A DNA stretch of 64,000 nucleotides from assembly GCA_030159075.1 (NCBI GenBank), contig BROG01000032.1:256001-320000 (forward strand). The letters run 5' to 3'. Positions 39,655-52,324 of this stretch are shown here, one piece after another. The notes beneath the pieces are model-generated. The model saw only the letters and a list, made by a program, of their open reading frames with translations. It ran no database searches and was not told the DNA's origin. The translations under genes and the position numbers were made by a program. Origin of the DNA: Atrina japonica. Taxonomy: Eukaryota; Mollusca; Bivalvia; Pterioida; Pinnidae. Position 1 is the stretch's first letter; each line of letters starts with the position of its first letter.

Positions 39655-40258
39655 TATCAGATCATCAAGAAACTTATGATTTATAACAAAAGTTTATCCA
39701 ACATTTCAATACACATGACATTTACTGATTTTGATAATTTGCTTTTTTATGTTTCCTCTTAATGATTCCATAAAATACCTCTAGGTTCACGTGTACTGTA
39801 AAATGGCTGATAGATAATCTTATAATTTGACATTTCAAATGATTATCTGGCTAGTTTAGTGTTTTTTAACAATGACAGCTAACAGAAAACTAGCTGTAGC
39901 TCGTCAAAAATGAGGAAATATCATTACGATTTATAGATATTGAAAGTGACCACTATTGAGGTGAGCCATGCTATCATACATATCAATCATAACAGACCAA
40001 TTGTGACTGGCAATCATAACAAAACTATTCTTATATTTTTTTCCAAATTACAATTACCTTCCCTGCTGAGCGATTCCGATCTGGTATTCTTAATTTGATT
40101 TTTCTCAAAAAGCACATGACACATTTTGCATTCTAGAAGTGACGTTTCTTATTTTTTTATCCTCAATTTCATTGGTTCACAGTTGTTCTACAGGTGATAT
40201 GACAAAACAGATACTAAAATGCTACTCTCCAGAACCCTGTAACCCACGGTGATAGAAC

Positions 40259-40726
40259 CAGGTGAGAGTGCACAAGTGCCAAGTCAGTTTCAACATCGCC
40301 AATCGTTAACTGTACTTTCAATGTGGTCCTCTGTATCGTAGCTGACAGATATGATCAAAACTCCCAGTAAATAAACATCAGTTAAGTTTCTTTCTTTCGT
40401 CAAATGATTAGCATTAAATATAACTGGCAAGGCCTAATTATTTGGCGGTTACTTTTTCATTTTTATGTGGAGAGGACGATGGAAAACCTTCATACATGAT
40501 GTACATGTGGTACTTAACCCCAAACTGTCTTGGAAATGTTCTGGCATAGTAAATAGCAGCACGAGTGCCTGGTGTCATGACCTTCTTCTCCTTAACAATA
40601 ATTAATGTCAAAAATTGTTTTCATTTCTCTAGGTGTTTTAATTACCACCTCTGCATTTTCTCCAATACATTCCAAATCCAATGGAGCATTAACTACCTGA
40701 GTCCCGGGGTCTAGAGCCAAATGCAG
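40259..40726 (-). CDS. Unassigned protein-like stretch, three possible short exons
   Basis: On the minus strand three open segments are bounded by splice-like dinucleotides and keep phase 0 throughout. The first is 40649-40726 (cttcag acceptor; LHLALDPGTQVVNAPLDLEC then IGENAE; gtggta donor). The second is 40453-40590 (ttaag acceptor; includes MTPGTRAAIYYARTFPRQFG and KYHMYIMYEGFPSSSPHKNE; gtaacc donor). The third is 40259-40330 (gatacag acceptor; RTTLKVQLTIGDVETDLALV then HSHL; weak gttcta donor). The implied introns are very short (58 and 122 bp). Residue composition and raised CpG look coding, but I recognise no family and found no start or further exons. Alternatives are a decayed transposon or pseudogene, or chance. 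It lies on the same strand as the KIF26-like gene but does not resemble the KIF26 N-terminus. Confidence 0.25.
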
Positions 40727-41309
40727 CTGAAGTTCAATTAAATTGATTTAATTGTGAGCTTGCAATGGACAACATAACGATAATTGTTTACAAAACAGTA
40801 TTTACGGCAAAATTATATTGAAAGTTATTTCAAGTATGTTTCATTTCATAAACATGGAGATAATAGCAAATGCATGTTAAAAATGTAAAAGAGTCTATCT
40901 TATTATTGTTTGGTGATGAAAGGCTTTCTTTATTAACAACTTTGGAAAATATGCACAATATGTGATTGTGAAACAATAATGCCCAAAGTAGCTGCAAATC
41001 AGAAACAGGATAATTTTAAAAAGTATGTCAAAGGTCACACTCAATTTACAAGGTAAAACAATTAGACATTGGATAGAAGGTAACAAGATATACATATCTG
41101 AAGCAATACAGTCTGTCTGATCTTTTCTGTTTCGAAAGCTATGGCCCAAGTATAGCAATTGGCATCAGACTACTAATTGACAAAAATTTGTACCTAATCC
41201 TAAACTGTGAAAGCAACGAATCACAGATGAAATATCTTGATATTAGAATAAAACCCTAGAAATGCTTATAAAACAAAAACTCTTGGCCTCTGTTGAATTA
41301 GTGCCTAGA

Positions 41310-41410
41310 GAGGCTTCATAAGTGGACTTGCAGCTGCTCTCATTTGCAATGGTGCTCTTCAATTCAGTTGGTCTTGGGTTTGATTCATAGGGGAGATAAT
41401 ACCAGAACCT
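41310..41410 (+). mobile_element. Possible SINE head fragment
   Basis: cagttggtcttgggtttgat tcat resembles a B-box with its flank, downstream of aatggtgctcttcaattc. Only a tRNA-like part is seen and no second copy was found in the window. Confidence 0.25.
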
Positions 41411-44400
41411 TCATCTGGATATCTGTCCTTCAGCACATAATGTTTGTCAAGGGTAAATGCGTAAAGGATTTTTCCTTGGACAAATTATTTTACAACGGTT
41501 GTTACAGATGTAGTATACACAATGTACACACCAATGTGTACATGTACATAGACATAGAATTTTCATTTGTTTCTATATCATTATTATCATCATTATTATT
41601 ACTATTATTTACTTTTCCTTTGATTAAGACGTATCTAACATTGTAAGAGAAACAACCTTTATACCACCTTCGTTGTCCACAAATGGACTCATCACAGCAA
41701 GTGTCCAAATGTTTTTTCATGTTCTGCTAGTCGGCATACACAATAACAGACCAGGACATTGTTGATATGAGAAACGTCAACAATGAAAATATTCAAATTA
41801 AGTGACTGGGAAATACTCTAAGCCATCAAGAAATCTCAATAAGGTCGTTCACCTTGAATTACAGATTTATATCAGTTTTGTGTTTTATTACAACTTTCAC
41901 ACTTTGGCAAGTCTGACCTTGGAAACAGATATCACTTAATAAAGAAATTTACAACTATGGTGTGGAAATCCATACTGTCGTGGCACCTGGGTAATAATTC
42001 GAAAAAAAATATATACATATATTCAAGACACACTGAAAAAAATTACAGAGATTGAATTAAATCCTGGTGAACTATTGAATTAAATCTTGGTGAACTAACC
42101 CCCAGGACGCAACTTTAGAGAAAACAAGGTTAAACGGGGGCAATATCTTTTGAGTCAAATAGTGGCCTCATCTCATTACAATAAGTATGTAGTAATAGAT
42201 TCATAATGCCACAAAAAGCGTCAAATCCAAGAAAATCCCATGCAAGAAAATTGAAAATTTGGAACATGGTGATTTTGTAGAGTTTTCAAAACCTGCAGGG
42301 GAAAGAAATGTGTTAATGATTGCATGCAAACTGGCCCGACAGTTTTGTTAACTAGATTCACTTCAATATGCTTTTAAAAATGACCTTTTAAAATCAGTAT
42401 GTTTAATTTTACAATGTTGAACTCTACCTCTGATTCCTGTCCCGTAAAAGTGAACATCATGTTTTAGTTAATGATGTGCCCCACTATTTAATGACTTCAC
42501 ATGTAGCGTGTTAGATACACAAACACCATGGATAGCTTTTCTATATATTTAGATCAACATCCTTCCCATTTAAGACTGCATTTTGCCATTTTTACACTAT
42601 ACAGTATTGATGTTCTGACAATTGCGTGCCACTTAAGGCTATTTCAACATTGGTATTTACAAAATATAGAATCAATTACACAGTAGCGTCTACGATACTG
42701 TTGTGATTACTGATTGTAACCAGTATTGTTTGTATCTGGTAAAAACAATACAGACATTTAAATGTGTATGCAATTATTTTCCTGCATTAAACTGTCGAAT
42801 AGAAAATATAATAATTTGCATAAATGTAAGAGCATTTTCCGCTAGGGCCGTCAATAGAGAATTGGCTAATTGGCACCCTGACACAATATCCATCAAGTGC
42901 GCCTTCTGCTTTGTTAAGGGTCAATCAGAAATTCGCCAGGAAAGTGTTAAAAGGAAAAACATTGAAGCAAAAATATATGAATTCACTTAAAACATTGAAT
43001 ATATTTATTTCATCAGACTTAAATGGGATATCCTGCAAGCATTAGAAACATATTAACATTGTTTTTTATTTTCTATTTAGATTTTATAAATGCATGCCAA
43101 CATCTAGATAATGCTGCAATGAGTGCATTGACAGACTTCTTCATGCAGTGATTCAGGTTGACTTGTAGTAGCTTATTTATTCCCAATTTTTATTCTTAGA
43201 ATTGAATATTTACAGCTTACATTTTTACTGTTCATGATAACTGGGTTGCAGTAAAATTAGAGTGCAAATGGAAACATATAATATAACTGACTTTACCTAT
43301 TGGCAGATCTTTGTCATTCAAACAAATTTGCAATGGTTCCATGTCTTCTCGGTATTCTATTCATAGATTAATACATGTACAAGACATTGAACTTGGCTAC
43401 ATTAAAATGTGATTTTGAGTTGTAGGAAAGCCATGGTTGCACTTTCTGAAATGACTTGACCAATCTTTAGCAGTACAATCACGCATGGGAATTAACCTTG
43501 ATCTACTTAGTAACAGGAATTTTGAAAATTTTCCCTGTAAAGATATCTTAGAAAGAAAAAAAAAAGCCAAAAGGACTTTACCAGGAATCCCACCCTTAAT
43601 CTACAAATCCCCACCCAGGAGTAATAAATTTCACAAACTTAGTTACGCTAACCCTATAGAGGCCACATAGAAAAATAAAGACAACAGCCCTGTAGTTTTT
43701 TAACAGAAGAAGTTGATCATGTTTAAAAGTTCACATTGGTTACAGACGGACACAAGAAAATACATGTACCAGTAGGCAACAGACCACTAAAGGTCACCTC
43801 TAAGTGACCTTAATACAACAAGTCAATCAACAGTACCAAAGTTATCATATGTCCATGAAGATATCAATTACATATCTATAAAAACTGTTCCTTGTTTTTA
43901 TGTTGATGGACATGTAACTACTACATATCTACTATAGACAAAATTATTTTTTATTGTTCTTCTTAACTGGCATTTATTTGTTTTCCATAAACGGCTCTTG
44001 ACTTGAGATTGGTATGTACATCACCATAAATGTGGAGTCAAATGTAGTTACAAACATAAAGCTTAACCCTGAAATAACCCAACGTCATGCACATAAGTAA
44101 AAAAACCACAAAGCTAGTAGGAATCCATAGATTAAGGTGCCAATTTTTGTCAGAAAAGTGCATATTGCATGATTTGAACAGACCTTACATGGAATTATAT
44201 AGATTCTAGGGCAATTAATCTCAAATGACTGACATTTATATCACAGAAGTTTATGTTACACACTAAACTGATGTCATAATCTGTACATACATATTTATTT
44301 ATTTCGACTCTATACAGCCAAGTTGTAACAATTTAAAAATGCTAAAAGGAATTTTAAATCTTACACTATTTCTGTATATACAAGTAATAATTTGTTGTAA

Positions 44401-44603
44401 ATGTAGTTTTAATGATTAGAACTCTCAAAGAAATATGTACTGGGCATAAAACAGAAACATTTGCACTGAACCAAAAAGGGTTCTTGTACATGCAGGGCCT
44501 ACGGTAACATGAATATACATTTCTTGAGCTCATCCAAAAGACTTGTACTGGTCTAGATTAAGACATTCCCCTTGGTATTCCAGTAAACGGTCAGAATTTT
44601 AAT

Positions 44604-44727
44604 TTTGTTTTACACCAAACTCAACAATTTTTCAGTGATATGTAGGTGGGCAGATTTTGGTGGTGGAGAAGATATAATGGTTGCAATGTATCCAGGAAGA
44701 GACGACAACGAGGCTACCAGTGAATGT
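44604..44727 (-). mobile_element. tRNA-derived SINE, family 1, copy 4 (truncated)
   Basis: Tail and body only: ttgttttacaccaaactcaa, caatttttcagtgatatg, gggcagattttggtggtgga and ttgcaatgtatccaggaaga. The tRNA-like head is missing. Confidence 0.75.
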
Positions 44728-45299
44728 TTGTAACTATGGTAACAATTACTTGACACACTGGTTGCTAGGTATTTTGATACAAATTGAGATTTAAATGTAT
44801 CATTGCAGTCATTACAGCATTAATGTATAATGGACAAGTTTGAAATGTACAAAATAACCCAAATTCTAATGGCAGACAAATCTGAAAATTTTGATCATCC
44901 TGTTTGCTTATTTTTCTTTTCCTGTTGCAATTTAATTTTCAGTGTCAATAAAAGATTTTAATCAGTTTATAACTAAAAACTAAGCATGAATCTAGATTTT
45001 GTAATGTTTGGCAGACCTAGAGTAAACAAAAATACATAATTTGTGAAAGACATGCTTATCTTTTAAAATATCTACTTTCTTCAATTTATTTATTTTAATT
45101 TTTTAGGTAAATTAAATTCTGGTTTGAATAACTTGACAATGAGTCAGCTATTTACAGATATTTCACTATTCATGTGCAATATTCGTGTAAATAGAGTCCA
45201 ATTCTTGTAGTGCTACAAATACATGTATAGGACATACATTGAAAGTTTAATTACTGAAAACTGAAAGAGGAATTTTTCTATATAGATTTTTGAAGGCCC

Positions 45300-45690
45300 T
45301 ACTGCATATCCCTAATCTCTCTCACCAACCATCCCCTGTCCCGCTCTCTCCATCCATCCCTCCCCAATCTCTCCATCCATTCCTCCCCACTCTCTCTATC
45401 CATCACCTACACTCTCCAGCCATTCCTCCACTCTCTCCATCCATCCATCCCTCCCCACTCTCTTTATCCCTCCCTCCCCACTCTCTCTATCCATCCCCTA
45501 ATCTCTCTATCCCTCCCTCCCCACTTTCTCCATCCATCCCCACTCTATCCATCCATCCATCCTCCACTTTCTCCATCCATTCATTTATCCTCTCTCTTGG
45601 GTGTCATCCCCATTCTTTCCATCCATCCCTTCTTCACTCTCTCCATCCATCCATTTATCCTCTCTCTCTTTCTCTCTCTAGGGTGTCTAG
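45300..45690. repeat. Pyrimidine-rich CATC/CTCC minisatellite
   Basis: About 390 bp made of ctctccatccatccctcccc-like phrases in irregular order, almost all C and T with few A. The 147-residue Pro/Ser/His frame across it is an artefact of the repeat. Confidence 0.92.
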
Positions 45691-45865
45691 TGCATCCAGT
45701 TCTAACCCATGTGACCCAAGTTTGATCCTTTGATTTAAGTATGTAAAGTGGAATGGTGGTTGTCAGCTTGGACTGTTGAGTTTTATTTGGGTGCTCCAGC
45801 TTCCTCCCACAGTAAGGACTCCTTCATGCCAACATCTGTGTCATTAAGAGACAGTAACTTAGGTT
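45690..45865 (+). mobile_element. Possible SINE fragment of a further family
   Basis: caagtttgatccttt resembles a B-box. It is followed by ggtgctccagcttcctccca cagtaaggactcc, a phrase typical of molluscan SINE bodies. No second copy was identified in the window. Confidence 0.4.
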
Positions 45866-45913
45866 GAAAAAAATGGTTTGTTACTTGTTGTAAAAAAATT
45901 ATTTTATTTCATA

Positions 45914-45914
45914 A

Positions 45915-45993
<79 letters not shown>
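45914..45993. repeat. (TC)n microsatellite
   Basis: About 80 bp of TC with one interruption. Confidence 0.97.
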
Positions 45994-45996
<3 letters not shown>

Positions 45997-47137
45997 CAAC
46001 ACTACAATGAGAAACATAACACCAGGAACAGTACATGGTTTTTACACAATATTACATTTGTATGCAGAAATACATGTATACATCTCAGCACCGTGTTTAT
46101 GTTCTACTCACACAGGAAAAACTAAACAAGAGCTGTAGCAATAAACAAGAGAGCTGTTAACAGCTATGGAAATCAAAGATACTTGGGATATGATATGTGA
46201 ACACTATCAGAAACCTCTATCACATACTCTCACACCTAGCACAATAAATGGTTTTTAATCAAGATGAAATTTCAGTGGTTTGACAGCTCTGAAGGAATCC
46301 ATTTTTGGCATTACTCAATTTACACCCTTTCAAATCAACATTCAACAAGTGAATATATCCGTATCTGCACTAAAAGCATTTTTGCAATTCAGAAAGAGCG
46401 GTAGTTGACAAAAAACATGAGAAATCAATTATTGGGTGAGATATAGAGCCAACAATAACTAGCTAAGGAAACAAACGTGAGTTAGTGTATACAAACAAAT
46501 GACACAACAGCAATGAAAAATACATTTCTTCAATTAGTGAAAGTCCTGAGATTTATACCAGAAATTAACATGCAAGTCCCCACTGATGTATTAATGGTTT
46601 TGAGAGTAAGTTAGCTGTAAACAGAACTCAGAATTAATGGAAGATTTCTCTGTTTAAAGGGACTAATTTGCATAATTTACCTTGTAATGACACTGAAATA
46701 TTTCTGCATTCTCATATTTCTCTATCTTTTTTACATATTATTCAAACAATAAATCATGTCATCTTTCAATGTAACCCCAATGGCTGTAATCATACAACCC
46801 AATGGTTGTATATGAACAATGTTAATCTCTGCATCAAGACATCTTGACATTATACTGTATGGTATTTTTTATATTTGTAAAATATCAGATATATCACTGG
46901 TATTCTATAAAGATAATTAGATATAAAAATAATTTCAACTTATACTTTCTTATTGAAAATATATATATTTTGAAATCCTATACATATAAATCACAGTAAC
47001 AAAGTAAGAGTATAATAGTACTGCTTAAACAAATATTACACTATTTATATCTAATTTGGAGTTTAGATACAGTAAATACTTAAAGTTGAATACACCATAT
47101 AACGTTTCACTAAATCTAAAATATTTTTATTAGTATT

Positions 47138-47408
47138 GTTTGTTTATTGTTGTTTAACGTCCCACTCAAGAATCTTTCACTCATATGGAGACGTCACCAA
47201 ATGCCTGTGAAGGGCTTCAAATTTTGGCCCATGCTCAGCACTTACAGCCATTGAGCAGTGAGGGTTCTTTAATGTGCAACAACTACTGCAACACGGGACC
47301 TCGAGTTTTACTGTCTCATCCAAAGCACAGGAAACCAACCTAACCCCGGGCTGAACTCTAACTCACAATCAAGAGTTGAGCATGCTACCAACAGAGCCAG
47401 GCCGGCTC
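47138..47408 (-). mobile_element. tRNA-derived SINE, family 2, complete copy with target-site duplication
   Basis: Minus-strand element. The tRNA-like head contains tggctctgttggtagcatgc (A-box region) and gagttagagttcagccc (B-box region). The body contains agaaccctcactgctcaatg and gacgtctccatatgag. The tail is tgaaagattcttgagtggga cgttaaacaaca. It is flanked by the 9-bp direct repeat ATTAGTATT at 47129-47137 and 47409-47417, the mark of target-primed insertion. This is the best-preserved SINE in the window. Confidence 0.92.
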
Positions 47409-47459
47409 ATTAGTATTTTTAGATGACAAAATAATCCTGATAACTGTCAATATTTATAT

Positions 47460-47579
47460 GCATACAATATATCTGTGATTGTTTCCCTTTGTTCTCATCA
47501 GTATAACACTAAACAGTATCAGTAAACATACAGGTATATCTAGGATCATCTCCCTTTGTTCTCATTACTAACACTATCA

Positions 47580-47645
<66 letters not shown>

Positions 47646-47771
47646 ATATGTATATATATATATGTGTGTGTATGTGTGTCCCTGTGTTGTATGTAACACT
47701 AAAGTGTACAGTGTAATATCTCCCTATTATATATTATATATATATCACTAACATATAAAGATATATCAGTG

Positions 47772-47840
<69 letters not shown>

Positions 47841-47900
47841 GTATCTTTGATTATCTCCCTTTGTTCTCACCACTAACACTAAACAGTATCAGTATATATA
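47460..47900. repeat. AT microsatellites between copies of a ~50-bp repeat
   Basis: Three copies of a phrase like atctccctttgttctcatca / ctaacactaaacagtatcag occur near 47478, 47548 and 47853. Long (AT)n runs at about 47578-47637 and 47778-47830 separate the later copies. A TG/TA-rich block sits between. Confidence 0.85.
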
Positions 47901-48737
47901 TGTAGCTCAAATTCTCAGCTGGGGAAAAATAAATAAATGCAGGACTTTTCTGTCAGATTACAAATTAGAGTGGTCAGGAAAATAGCGGGTGATCAAGAGT
48001 TAATTCCCTTGGTATTTTATTTCCATATTTACCAATCTACACGCCACAATAACTTACTAGGCTATCTATCATTGGCCACTTTTATAGCAATTTCTGTGAA
48101 GTTACAGAATGATATGATTAAAGTTCCCCCAACATCAGCGAGATCAATATGTTTGTAATATATTTATATATGTATATGTGTGTACTATGTAATCTAGCCA
48201 GCATTTATACCATGTCAGTTAAATGTCACCAATCTGTTTACAAAGCACTCAATGCCAGATACTGCATCCATTATCCAAATTGTCAAATGTGTGCATACTA
48301 GCATACCAGTGGGTGGATAAGTTTTCATTTCTCTATTTAATTTAATGAATGTTTTTTGTCACTTTAACAAACTATGGACATATCAATTTTCGCACCTGTT
48401 TTGGAGACTACACCTGTATTCTAACTAACATCCATCTATCAAAACATTTCGTTCAAATCTAGCATAATAGATCAACTGTGCTAACATGTCAAAATATCTT
48501 AAACTTTCATAGAAGACTGGGGACAGATTATCTGTATATAGCAGGTGGCTATATTATCAAGGCAATTTTAATATTAATGGTGGAGGAACAGCACAAGCAG
48601 ATGGAACTTTAATCCTCAGATTTTAGGCCTATTTGATAACCTTTCTGTTTCTATCTGTTGAACAAACTTTATGCTGAAAGAAGTCATTGATTATGTTTCT
48701 GATCAAGACATATGTATACACTTGTAGGTATGAGACA

Positions 48738-48782
48738 AACAGGAAGTGGTTTATCTAGACAGGTGGTCTTTATATGCAGGTA
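48738..48782. repeat. Fragment of the dispersed 'tggtct...aggt' repeat
   Basis: Reads acaggaagtggtttatctag acaggtggtctttatatgca ggt, matching the phrase style of 28770-28907. Short and uncertain. Confidence 0.35.
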
Positions 48783-49971
48783 TGGCATACTTTCAAAGTA
48801 TAAGTAATTCCATTTATCATACTGATACAGGATGATGAAAATAATTAGTTTAAATCTTCTTCCCTTCTGATACAAGCCAAACTATTATTGTTTTGGGTTT
48901 TTATACCATTGATAAATCTAAATTACCTTTGTAATATAGGGGAAATAGTTTTTAGATCTTACTCATAAAAAAAATAAAATGCCATTTATAAAATTAACTA
49001 CAGGTATCTTTTTTATTTCACACCTGTGTATAATTGAGACATTTGTGGTAGTAAATCTCATTTCAAAATTGATACAGGTGTGATATTAAGCATTAATTGT
49101 GTTTTACTATTGCTATCAGGTTACACACAGGTCAGGACCTATAGCACCTATAGCAGACAGTCCAGCCACAAACTTGGTCAGCTGATCCCAATATGGCCAT
49201 ATAAAAACAGACGACAGAAAGGAAAAAAAATGAAATGTGTGCAGTGGGCAATTAAATCAATACACAACATTATTGCTGGCTGAATTGGCAAGTCTTCAAA
49301 GTCCAGAAGTGGGACATTATTACCTTGATTAATGGGTACATTATTCATATTGCCCAGTTCCTATTACTATAAGTTATTGTGTGTATGGACAATAAAATGG
49401 ATTCCTTTAATCAAGACAGTATAAATGGTGCACCATCGGTCAGTGTTATGGATGTATTAGGATATTCAGCTCAAATGATTTGATCAAACCCCTGAATAAA
49501 ACACAGCTTACTGCAGTATCTTAATAAGCCAGATTAAGTTCCTTCTCTCCCACCATTAGCAAAAATTCATTACAAGAACACATCTTCGGCTTGGTGTTGA
49601 TGGCCTTATATTTTTCCTGGAGACAATGGTCTGAACACAGTTCTAAAATCATTAGCCCATTTGAATTTCTGATTTATCAGTTTCCTTCCGTACATTAAGA
49701 CAATATTCCTGTCTGACATGAAACCCTGTTGTATGCCACATATGGTTCAGTTCTATAATATAAATTACTGATATCTGTATGCTAGCCTGCTCTTTTATTT
49801 CTATACTTGGTGATTACGCTACACAAAAAGACAGTTAATACGGCTTATTATAGTTTTGATGGACATCTTTCTGAACAATTCCATTGTAATAAGCAATATA
49901 TATATAACAATTCAGTGATTGACACGGATGTAAAATGATGTAATATAACAAATGTATAACACATCATTGCT

Positions 49972-50180
49972 TTATTGTTGTATCAAACCCAACCTAGAAA
50001 ATATCACTTACATAATATGAACAGGTGCCCCAAATTTTGACCTGTTCTATGGACTTATGAAAATGCAATGAGAGGTTTTGGTGTGCTATATCTAACCGAA
50101 CTAAAGACCTAGATTTTTTGATATCATTTGAAAAATTATAATTTTGACATCTTGTGTGAAAACCTAGGAGAGGGTGGCAA
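49972..50180 (-). mobile_element. tRNA-derived SINE, family 2, diverged copy
   Basis: Plus-strand text attgttgtatcaaacccaac, aggtgccccaaattttgacc, ctatggacttatgaaaatgc and aatgagaggttttggtgtgc aligns by eye with the reverse of the complete copy at 47138. It is older and more mutated. Confidence 0.65.
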
Positions 50181-50240
50181 AGAATGTAAAATAAATATAA
50201 CCATCAGCATATGTTTTCCTTCCTTAATTTTGATGAACTG

Positions 50241-50265
50241 AGAGAGAGAGAGAGAGAGAGAGAGA
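50241..50265. repeat. (GA)n microsatellite
   Basis: Short uninterrupted GA run. Confidence 0.9.
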
Positions 50266-50880
50266 TATGCCCTAGTGTAATGTCAACAAAATTACCATAA
50301 TGAAGAGCTAGTTACAGAGTTATGAATGAACAAATTTACAATGATATGGTTATTTAAAACCCATTGTTATGTGATGTATAAACATAAATTAATTTGATCG
50401 AGTTGTTTTTTATGTTTAAGGTAATTAACTGTACTACCATAAACTTCATTTCTCCCTCTAAAGGTGTGTTCATTACAGCAGAGAAATTAATGATTTGTTT
50501 CCAGCGACTTAACTGACATCACGTATATGATTGCCATGTTGGGTTTCCTTTGTTTTGTAAATGAAGCTGATCATTTTATGACAAAGTCCTATCGGACTCC
50601 ATGGGTAATTACACAGGTCATGATGTCATTCTATCACTAAATTCTCTACTGTTTTACTCATTTTCTGCCATTTTTATAGTTTATATATCAAATATCTAAT
50701 GTACTGAATTTGAATATCTTATGAATAGAAAGAGGAGAAGTCTACATCAGAGCTGAATAATGAAAACTTGAATTATCTAATTCATGACAAATGGTTTGGT
50801 TTTTTTTTTCATTCCAGGATTTTTTGTAGAGCTGTAAACATGTAATTTAATTTATATGTGGCTAGAAAGTGCTATGGAAG

Positions 50881-50971
50881 TTAACTCATTTACCCCTAAA
50901 GACACATTTGGACTGGCCTAAGTCACTGATTTACAGAAGAGTCCATTGTTTTTCAAGGGTTAATAAGTTAA
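50881..50971 (+). mobile_element. ~91-bp TTAAC-ended mini element, copy C (best preserved)
   Basis: Begins TTAACTCATTTACCCCTAA and ends with the inverted counterpart (reverse complement TTAACTTATTAACCCTTGA). The interior reads gacacatttggactggccta, agtcactgatttacagaaga and gtccattgttttt. Four more copies are at 9785, 24902, 58442 and 62516, in both orientations. Size and paired ends fit a very short MITE with TTAA borders. Confidence 0.85.
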
Positions 50972-51773
50972 GAATTTCACAAATCATCATTAAATTTTAA
51001 AAATGAGTGAGACTAGTTAAAATATACATGTAAACATACACAATGTCTATCTATCTCCAAAAACTTCGTAAAAATAACAAGTTTCAGGAAATATCTATAT
51101 CTGCATGACCCATAACAACCCACAGAACTGGAACAACTACTAAAGTTATCTCCCTTTGCCTACTTGCACTAAGCTGATGCGATCTATTGTACCCTATCAC
51201 CTTTCCTTATTATAGATATATTCATTTATACTATATTTCACTGGACTGCATTTCTTTCTCATTTCATTTGTATTCACTGACAATGATATTTAGCTATATG
51301 TTAAAATATTATACATGTATATATTACAGTAACTCCAAAGCAAAATTAATGCGCCTCAACTGTAATCAGTTTCCCCCATACCTCTCCAGCAGTAAATCAC
51401 AAGTTCAGACCAACTGTCAGAGTTGATTTTGAAATATCAAGGTTTGCTTCACTGATAATTTTCAGCACAAATGCTTCACAACAGGAGACAGAAATAAAAT
51501 GTGTACCCTGATCATTTTTGGTGTACTTCAGCTGCAAGTTCATCTTCATAAACCGAATCACATGGCGTTATCAAATTAAATCAAATCTTATTTCATCTTC
51601 ATCATCGTTATTAGAAAAACAAATCAAACTGTCTTACTCATTCACTTTTTTCACAACATTAATTTTTTTCAACATACATACAACTTTTTATTACACTGGC
51701 AAGTGATGCTGTAATGAGTTTTAAGCTTGACCTAGATTTATGGAAATCATAGAAGTATTAATTTTCTTTAATG

Positions 51774-51800
51774 AGAAGAGAGAGAGAGAGAGAGAGAGAG

Positions 51801-51857
<57 letters not shown>
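51774..51857. repeat. (GA)n microsatellite
   Basis: About 80 bp of GA with one AAA interruption. The minus-strand Ser/Leu frame across it is an artefact. Confidence 0.97.
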
Positions 51858-51860
<3 letters not shown>

Positions 51861-51902
51861 TGATATTCAATATACTGTTATATAGGAAGTTTATTTCATC
51901 AG

Positions 51903-51938
51903 TTTGACAGAAAATCAAATATCTGATTTTCTGTCAAA
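51903..51938. repeat. Perfect 15-bp hairpin
   Basis: TTTGACAGAAAATCA, a six-base spacer (aatatc), then the exact reverse complement TGATTTTCTGTCAAA. It lies 45 bp after the GA tract. Confidence 0.95.
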
Positions 51939-52324
51939 AGAGTGAAGTAAATAAGGTATGTACAACAGTTTTTATTACATTTTTCAGTTCATTTCCAAAT
52001 TCCTTGCTTTTTTTTAAATTGTGTAAAACATGGCTCAACAACTTTTTCACTAGCACAGATTATGACAATATAGTTTTTTATATACAACATACTCACCTAT
52101 TTGTAGCAAAACACACATTATCTACCACTGTATTTTTAACATATAAAGATCAATGAAATACTGAATATTCATTTCAAAAACAATAAATATATATTGCTGA
52201 AAAAACTGTCCCAATAAAAAAACGTCTCATTCACAGAATCCCTTTCTTCTCTTGTGAGGATGTTAATACATTTGAAACTTGTATGTAAAGATCCTCTTAG
52301 CAAAAACAGAGGAAAAAAAAAAGA

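Noticed and set aside
45290..45733. 147-residue Pro/Ser-rich frame, plus strand
   Set aside because: It is the translation of the CATC/CTCC minisatellite, with no domain and no splice or promoter context.
49560..49660. Minus-strand block with two readable frames near an acceptor-like ..gattttag
   Set aside because: Two frames look equally plausible and the donor is poor; no homology.
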